The position numbers and the translations under genes are program-made. From positions 372,001 through 436,000 of the forward strand of contig JANUWI010000011.1 in the NCBI GenBank assembly GCA_025504975.1: 64,000 bases of DNA, written 5' to 3'. Under the pieces are notes generated by a model. The model worked only from the letters and a program-made list of their open reading frames with translations. It was not told where the DNA came from and did no database searches. Each line of letters starts with the position of its first letter. Positions within the stretch are counted from its first letter, which is position 1. Positions 57,033 to 64,000 of the stretch are shown here, in pieces. The DNA is from Plenodomus lindquistii. Lineage: Eukaryota > Ascomycota > Dothideomycetes > Pleosporales > Leptosphaeriaceae.

Positions 57033-59552
57033 ATGGAGCCGGAGAGCCAAGCGCCACGGGTCATTCCTCCGAGCAGGCGGCGTGATAAGCCTATTTTATC
57101 GTGTACCCTCTGTCGACGCAGAAAGTGTGTGGTGGCAGTATGCCCTGCCAAGACCGTTGCTAACAGGTTCGAGGTTGAAGTGCGACAGACAGCAGCCTTG
57201 CAAAACATGTGTCGACCGAGGGCTCTCGCTCTCGTGCTCATACGTGAGACCAACTCCAGCTCCAAAGGAGTCCAAACCTACGAACAGTGTACATGACCGC
57301 ATTGATCAGCTTGAGAGACTCGTCACAACCCTCATGAGCGGAAAAGAGGTTGAGAATGGAAGTCCAGCCAATTCTGTCGCATCATATGTGGATCCATCAA
57401 GTCATACAGAGATAGCCGGGACTCCAGATCGCGTCAAGATTAACCGCGATGCGACGAGCTATACGAATAGCGGTCATTGGACCAGCATTCTGGACGGAGT
57501 ACGCTGCGGTTATTCAAAATGCCGAGCTAAAGCTGATGATTTTCTAGATAACTGAGCTCCGAGAACATCTTGATCAGATTCCGATAACAGATCATATAGG
57601 ATCGGGTCCGCAGGGTGATGTCCCTGGCCCAGAACTTTTGTTTGGCCGTCACAAGCACGCGACGAAAGAGGAGTTGCTTGCAGCATTACCTCCACGAGCC
57701 GAAGCAAATCACCTTATAGACACGTTTTTCAAGAGCATGGATACCGCACCCAGTAAGACTAGTTGGTGTCACAGGTGTACACACAGCTGATCTTCGCAGC
57801 ACTACTGCACAAGCGGACGTTTTTACATGAGGTGAGCAGGCAGTGCCCGTCGCCTCTCGGCCAATGCTGACCTCTATAAAGTACGATACTTTCTGGACTC
57901 GGCCGTTTGAAACTTCTACCATGTGGATAGGCATGCTATACGCCGTACTTGCCCTGGGCTCCCGCTTCCAAGCCGGCATCGACGCGCGTCTCCCTGGGAC
58001 TGCTCTGAACGAGAGCGAACCCCACTCGTCTCTCTACACGGCACGCATGAGCTTCTATCGCGAGAAGGTCGTGCAGTGCCTGATGTTAGCTAATTACATC
58101 ATGTGCCCCCCATATACTGTGGAAACATGCATGCTTTACTTCGGCACCGAGTATCTCCGAACCATCGATACTCAGTTCGGCATGTACATACTCACTGGCA
58201 TGATCGTTCGTATTGCCTTTCGAATGGGTTACCACCGAGAGCCATCGAAGTTTCCCAACATATCCCCGTTCCGGGCAGAGATTCGGCGTCGCAATTGGCT
58301 AATCATCATGTCGCTTGATCTCGTGGCCTCAGCACAGGTTGGCTTACCGAGGATGATTCAACCCAGCATGTATGACACATGGGAGCCCAGAAATCTGCGG
58401 GAAGAGGACATCGATGAAGACATGCCGGAACTACCGGCGCCCCGACCGGAAACGGAGTTAACACAATTGCTTTACAGCATACTTCTCACTCGCGTAAGAC
58501 TTGCGCATGCTCGAGTAATGGATTTGTTGAACAGCACATCTCAACCAGCGTACCGAGAGATTATGGAGCTGGATAAAACGCTTCGGAATGTTTATGATTC
58601 TGTCCCAGAGTCAGCCAAAGCGATGCCATCAACCAACTTCGACACCGCTGTTGAACCAACTTCAATGCGTCGCCTGTACCTTGGATTGGCATTTCTAAAA
58701 GCAGAGCTTACGCTACATCGCCCTTACTTGATTCTAGGTCGTACCGATTATAGGTATCAATATTCGAGAAGAGTTTGTTTGAACGCTGCTGTCGAGATAC
58801 TAGGTTTCCAGAGCAAGCTCGATTTAGAACTTCAACCAGGAGGGAGGCTTTGGTCTGGCGGATGGCAAATTTTCACTGTTTCTTGGTATATGTCATCCCT
58901 CGTCGCCCAGGACTTTTTACTGGCCACCACTGTACTAGTTCTCGATCTGGAAGAAGATCTGGTCGCTCCACTACCACGTACGCAAAGCACACCCACTGAA
59001 GGGGTGCAGCTTGATGGTCAGCCACCTTCGCGTGAGGAGCTAGTGGGAGCATTACGCATGGCATATCATATTTGGGCCAAGGCAAGCAAGAGGTCGCACG
59101 AAGCGCGAAGGGTGGCAGCAGCAGCCAAAGTTGTGCTTGCGAAGGTGGATGCACACGATGCAAGTGAAGCAAACACGCCAGGACATTCGAATAGTCGGTC
59201 TTCCTGCCCATTTTCTGTACCATGTTTCTCGCTGACAGTATGAAATAGTGGATGCCACAATGGAGTATGGCGAACTTACATCGCCAGCGCCTTCTTTCGA
59301 CTTCAACAATTTCGCCCCGGACGATAATGGCATGAACATGTTTGCGTTGAGCAACAACGGCTATGCCAATCCTTTTGCGTTAGGGGATATGTCTATGGAT
59401 ATTGGCCCGTATCCTGAGGCTTTCAATTGGGTTGGTTATTTCAAAGTTCCGTGACGGAGACGTCAAACTAACTTATTTAGGGCGGCATGCCACCTGATGT
59501 TCAAGAACAACCTTACATGTCGTTTCCACCACAGCGGCATCCTTACGAGTGA
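57033..59552 (+). CDS. Zn2Cys6 transcription factor (seven exons)
   Basis: Exons are 57033-57124, 57174-57498, 57548-57752, 57800-57831, 57882-59163, 59249-59430 and 59481-59552, giving 729 residues. The introns are about 47-50 nt except the fifth (85 nt). The cluster has Cys 24, 27, 34, 40, 43 and 52 (CTLC...KLKCDRQQPCKTC) split by intron 1, then a coiled linker HDRIDQLERLVTTLM. The regulatory domain has APTLLHKRTFLHEYDTFW, CMLYFGTEYLRTID, RIAFRMGYHREPSKFPNISPFRAEIRRRNW and GLPRMIQPSMYD. The C-terminus is Asn/Asp/Phe-rich (FDFNNFAPDDNGMNMF), a probable activation domain. The donor of intron 5 (GTGAAG at 59164) is the least certain junction; alternatives shift about 10 residues. Targets are unknown. 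Confidence 0.87.
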
Positions 59553-60377
59553 GCCAAAACGGGTCATATACAAGGATTCAACTTATGAAGCTTGCAGTGT
59601 TGTCCAAAGCTTTCGTAGAAGACATTTCGTGACACGCGTTCAGTGCGCAGGAATCTATAGTCATGTATATGCCAATCCACAACACTCATCATCCCCATTG
59701 AGAACTTCAAATCGCTGAATTAGACGATGCACAAAGCCGAGGGACTTTTCCTGATCCACTAGTGTTCCTGTTTCAGACATTTTCTCCATATTCGGCCCCC
59801 TTGTCGCACCATGTTTGAACAAGACAGCGCTGCCCTCATACTTTTGATTCGCCCGTTACCTTCATTCAGCGCAAACCGAAACACTGTCTGCATGTCTTTC
59901 TGTTTGAAGGCATTTGGATGATGTAATACATCAAGTCAGAGAAGGGATATCGTTGTCAAAAAGTCCTACTGCATACCACCAACGTTTACCACGGAAGTTA
60001 GACGAGCCTGGCAATCGAAAATTTTGCTTTGCGATCTCAATTCGGTTCGTAATGACAGACGGTGATCTCTTTAATTCAAGACGTCCGGAAGACCCCTTCC
60101 TACAGAAGACGCGGTGCGTTTTCCGTCGGTCATGCGACGCTGCAACAGTCCAGTTCTGTGCCTCCATGCAAAGTACAGAGTAACCAGACGAGAAAGTCAA
60201 GCTCGTGCACAAGCCATGAATTACGTCAGACCCTCATCGGTTAACCACATGTCTATCTGAGTGCATCATCTCGCTGCACTCGCCAACCGGCCACACGCAA
60301 CCTGTCCAATTCTGCAACATACCGTTCGCTGCATGCGACCCCGACAACCCACTCCGGCCATTTAAACTATCACAGAA
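59553..60377. other. Intergenic, no gene seen
   Basis: This is the 3' flank of the Zn2Cys6 gene and the promoter of the SUR7-like gene. Frames at 59914-60212 on both strands are not supported. Confidence 0.5.
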
Positions 60378-61553
60378 ATGGATCTCAAAGATGACACTTT
60401 CTACTCGGAGAAGATCTCAATCGAGCCTGATCTCGGCGACCCACGAAATTCAACCTGGAAACCTCTGCCCCATCCACCACGAACCCCGAAAAGAGTCATG
60501 ATGAAATACCGGTTTTCGGCGATTGTACCCATTGCTCTTGCGCTTGCCAGCTTCAATATGGCGCTTGCGTTGGTGCTCGCTGGTCAAGCGCGTGGGCCTT
60601 TCGGTGGAGAATACGTTCTAGCTGTAAGCTGATCTAGTTACCGTGTATGAGCAGCTCGAGCTGACGGGCTATAGGTGAACACGACGGATCTCGCTCATAC
60701 GCTCACAAAAAACCATGAAATTGTCTCAGAAATAGTAGCGATACCCCCGGTGGCGGTATCGCAAGGTCCTACGGATAGCAATACGTCGCTTGCCTCGGGT
60801 GCTCTCGATGCATTCGTTGCGGACGTCTACTACATCTACTTGCAGGGGATATGCGTTCGCTTCGGACCCAACCGCACAGGTGCTCAGTCCAGCATTGGCA
60901 CAGATCTTCAATGTGCGGATTGGGCCCAGGTTCGTAATGGTAAGTCACTCAGCGTTCTTTTTCCACTTGAAGACTCAAAACCGTCTCCAGAACTGGCACG
61001 CCTCACCACACATACCAACATTCTCGCCAACACAAACAACACAAACGCCTCTATCCAGATCATCGCCAAATCCGCAGCATCGCTGGACTCCATGTCGAGA
61101 GCATCATCCACGCCACGCAAACTCATTATCTCATGCTTGATGATGTCTCTCGTTACATCAGGTCTCTCCGCTCTCTCCGCCCTCCTAGCAATCTTCTTCC
61201 CACAATCTCGACTCCTCATCTACATTAACATCGCATGGCCTCTTCTCGGCAGTATCATCGCAACTCTCGGATCCGTTGTCCTGACCGCTATCGTTGCGGC
61301 TTCGACGTCAATTCTCAATCTCTTGGGTGCAGCATTTAGCTTAGAGATACATCGCGGTAGTATTGCATTGCTGTTTGTGTGGTTGACGTGGGTCCTGGCG
61401 TCACTGCAGTGCGTGTACTGGGGCGGTATCTGGTTCGTTGAAGTGCGGCGTTGGAGTTTCATTCGCAGACGCAGGGCTGATGAGGAGAAGGGTCATTGGC
61501 GAGGCATTGGAGGGGAACTGCTAAGAGATTACCGGGGCGAGAAGAGTCTTTGA
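60378..61553 (+). CDS. Four-span membrane protein resembling SUR7/PalI
   Basis: Exons 60378-60623 and 60675-61553 are joined by a 51-nt intron (GTAAGC donor, GGCTATAG acceptor), giving 374 residues. A cytoplasmic N-terminus of about 45 residues (ends TPKRVMMKYR) precedes span 1 (FSAIVPIALALASFNMALALVL). A large extracellular part follows with N-glycosylation sites and two Cys (GICVRFG...LQCADW). Three closely spaced spans and a basic tail (RRRRADEEKGH) close it. The topology and the Cys pair fit SUR7/PalI, but the motif match is weaker than in the gene at 7431. A second possible intron, 60940-60990, is exactly 51 nt with a GTAAGT donor and CTCCAG acceptor; removing it keeps the frame and gives 357 residues. 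Confidence 0.7.
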
Positions 61554-61709
61554 TTGGTTGCACATGGCATGAATATAACGCAGATGATGAAATGTACAGT
61601 TGCCAAGCAACCACAATTGATTAACTATGCGGTAGTGTATCCCGGTACATGAAGAAACGACTGGTATATACGCGAAACCTCACAATTCACCATGCTTCCT
61701 CAAAGCAAG
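61554..61709. other. Convergent intergenic gap, 156 bp
   Basis: Only 156 bp separate the stop codons of the SUR7-like gene and the phosphate transporter gene, so the two 3' UTRs probably overlap. Nothing else is seen. Confidence 0.6.
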
Positions 61710-63589
61710 TCAAACCTTCGCTTCAACAAGATCATCACTATTCCTCTCCCCACCATGATGCTTCCCTGCATGTTCTGCCCCCGTAATGCTCTCATTACCC
61801 ATATCCCAGTCCTGCGCCAGATCCTCGAGCGTCCTGCGCTTCGTCTCAGGGATAAGCAGAGTAGTGAAGATACCGGCAAACATGAAGGCAGAGAAGATCT
61901 GCATGACGTGGTTGAGCCATGGATTTTGGTTCTTGGCACCTTTGACTGCGCCGCGGGTGCGGAGGGGAGAGATGGCACCCTGCGCGATGATGGAGCCGAT
62001 TTTGCCGGAGCCGGCGCTGATGCCGTGGGAGGTGGAGCGGTAGCGCGTAGGGAAGCATTCGCCTGGGACAATGAAGGTTGTGGTGTTGGGACCCCAATTG
62101 AAGAAGAGCTGCGGGATGGAGTTAGCATTGGAGTGATGACGAAAAGGGGATGAAGAGCAAGTTGTACCTGAATGAGAATGTAGATTGCCAGTTGGGCGTG
62201 GCCGCTGAGCTTGTGATAGGCGAAACCCCAGATGATAAAGAGGATGGTGAGCATGGTGAAGCCGATAAGTTGGAGGGGCTTGCGGCCGACGGTGTCGATG
62301 GTTGCAACGGCGAACCAGTAGCCGGGGATGGCACCGGCGCAGATGAGAATGCAGTTGCCGGCAGCGAGGTTGTACAGCTTCTCGTGGAGGTTACCTGATC
62401 CAGCGTAACCGATGGCTTGGAGCACAGTGGAGGCGTTCAGGCCGAGACCGTAGAAAGCAACGTCGAGAAGGAGCCAGGACATGGCGGTACCGAATAGAAT
62501 CTTGCCGTTCTTAAGTTTGCCGTAGAAGCGGAAGAAGTCGCCGAATGAGGCTTTGGGAACATCGAGCTGGGCAACTGATGCTTGACGAGCAGCAACCTGG
62601 GTAATCTCGTCGGGGGAGCCCTCACCGTGCTTGCCAGAGAGGTACTGCTTGGTATCGACATTTGCCTTTTCGACGTCACGTGCAACATCAAACGTGTAGC
62701 GAGGTGTCTCGGGGATGGTCAGGCGGTAGTAGAGGGCGATACAGGCAGGGACGATACCAATACCAATGAGAGCGCGCCACATCTTGTCAACCGCAACCTG
62801 ACAGTCACCAGTGCAAGTATCATAGCCCGAGATGGGCTCAAGCTTGTGTTTGAAACCAGAGACAAGGCACAACATGACCAGAGCACCACCGAGCTGACCG
62901 AAGCCTTGCATGGCGAAGACAGCGCCCATCATGGCACCGCGCCATTTGGTGGTCGCGAATTCAGATGTGATGATGGAGGATAAGGGATAGTCGCCACCGA
63001 TACCTTTGAAGGGGTTAGATTGCATTGGATGTCAGCAGAGTTCGGTGATTTGCACGTACCGATGCCCATCAACACACGCCAGAAAATGATGAGGCCGACT
63101 ACCGAAACTCCGGGTCCAGGGCCAACAAGTGACTGAGCGAGAGTAGCAACGATGATGAGGATCAACTCAAGACCGTACATCTTCTTGCGACCGACAATAT
63201 CAGCGAGCGCACCGAAGCCAACCTGTCCGATGACGGTGCCGGCCGAGGTGGAGAGCTTGATGGCGGTATCCTGGGATGTAAGGAGGACACCCTTGTTGTC
63301 ATGCTTGTAGACGATACCCAGCATAATGGTCAAGAGCGAAACGCAGAAAATGTCGTAGCTGTCGGTGAAGAAGCCAGTTCCAGCGACGAGAATGGCGCGG
63401 ACATGGTACCAGCCAAAGGGCGCCTTGTCAATCTCCGCAAGCGCAAGACGTCTTCGTTCGTTGGGGTCTTCAATGTGGGCGAAGTCGCTGTGCAATGATT
63501 AGCATGGCCGGCTCTATCCTGTCACCATGGTCGAGTTACTTGTGGAAGTTGTGGAAGGCGGCATTGCCTCCCGCAGTCTTGCTAGCCAT
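61710..63589 (-). CDS. PHO84: Inorganic phosphate/H+ symporter, Pho84 type
   Basis: This high-affinity plasma-membrane phosphate importer of the MFS has about 12 spans. Four exons (63589-63540, 63487-63060, 63003-62168, 62108-61710) and introns of 52, 56 and 59 nt with TAAC/TAATC branch sites give 570 residues. Landmarks are DKAPFGWYHVRAILVAGTGFFTDSYDIF in the first span region and GALADIVGRKKMYG (loop 2-3). They continue with GIGIGGDYPLSSIITSEFA across intron 2, RLTIPETPRYT, and FFNWGPNTTTFIVPGECFPTRYRSTSHGISAG in the second half. The tail is GNESITGAEH...DDLVEAKV. The long central loop is typical. Such genes are usually induced by phosphate starvation through Nuc-1/Pho4-type factors; no element was confirmed here. 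Confidence 0.95.
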
Positions 63590-64000
63590 TGCGAGATCAA
63601 GACTTGGGTGCCGAAATGCGCGGTAGCGAGGTAGCGAGTCGAAGTGAACTGAAGCGCAGGTGCAACGCAGGCTGGGCAACAAGCTATATACCTCCCACAC
63701 CATGTCAAGCTCCATCCCCACGCCCTGGCCTTAGCTTAACTGTGTCATCGTCCCGGTTCATGCTCAGTCTGCTCCTAACAGCCAATCAGACAGCCGTGTC
63801 GATGCACGCAAGCGGTCACATCCTACTCTCGTCCAGCGAGCCCCGATCCCAGCACCATAATTGCAGATAGAGGCTTGTCCTTAGCAGACCCGGGCCGCCA
63901 CAAATGCTTGTCTAGTCTTGTTATTGGCGCGGCGGGCTGTCAGATTTGCGTTGGTGTCGGGTTCTCGGTGCACAGGGCGTGGTGGTTTGGCCGTGGGAGA
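63590..64000. promoter_or_regulatory. Upstream region of the phosphate transporter, right edge
   Basis: This is the 411 bp before the PHO84 start. No gene is seen and the window ends here. Confidence 0.5.

Overview
The window is nuclear DNA of a filamentous ascomycete, most likely a dothideomycete of the Pleosporales type; that placement is an inference from protein flavour, not a search. Genes are on both strands. Introns are short (mostly 46-110 nt) with GTRNGT-like donors and CTAAC/CTGAC branch sites. There are fungal-only families (SUR7/PalI-like proteins, Zn2Cys6 factors, GH6 cellulase, AA8-AA12 oxidoreductase) and no bacterial-style operons. I reconstructed 22 protein genes by joining exons across frames; exon limits are in each entry.

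Layout. 0.6-16.6 kb is mostly housekeeping: the PP1 regulator YPI1 (-), a His-rich single-pass membrane protein (+), a SUR7/PalI-like protein (+), a small four-span membrane protein (-), a C2H2 zinc-finger protein (-), the ER glucosyltransferase ALG10 (-) and the GINS subunit PSF2 (+). 16.6-24.3 kb is a 7.7 kb stretch with no recognisable gene. 24.3-34.8 kb holds a Cdc25-type SH3-RasGEF (+), a rhodanese (+), a dihydroceramide delta-4 desaturase (-), a J-domain protein (-) and a secreted GH6 cellulase without a binding module (-).

36.5-49.8 kb is more accessory: a Zn2Cys6 factor (+), a probable peroxisomal enoyl-CoA hydratase/isomerase ending in AKI (+), a secreted cytochrome b-PQQ sugar dehydrogenase (+), a patch of transposon and tRNA remnants, a class B flavin monooxygenase (-) and an MFS transporter (-). 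51.8-63.6 kb holds an orphan coiled-coil gene, two divergent Zn2Cys6 regulators sharing a 1.06 kb promoter region, a second SUR7-like four-span protein, and a PHO84-type phosphate/H+ symporter.

Non-coding structure worth noting: two copies of a ~225 bp terminal-inverted-repeat element (MITE) 34 kb apart, both just past gene 3' ends; two tRNA-like relics next to one of them; and heptamer tandem arrays in the 5' leaders of two genes. The GH6 cellulase and the AA8-AA12 dehydrogenase, 6 kb apart, suggest a plant-biomass lifestyle. I saw no polyketide, peptide or terpene synthase, no CRISPR array and no viral gene. The most distinctive observations are the MITE pair and the tRNA-remnant patch; I found no clear case for a wholly new biological system.
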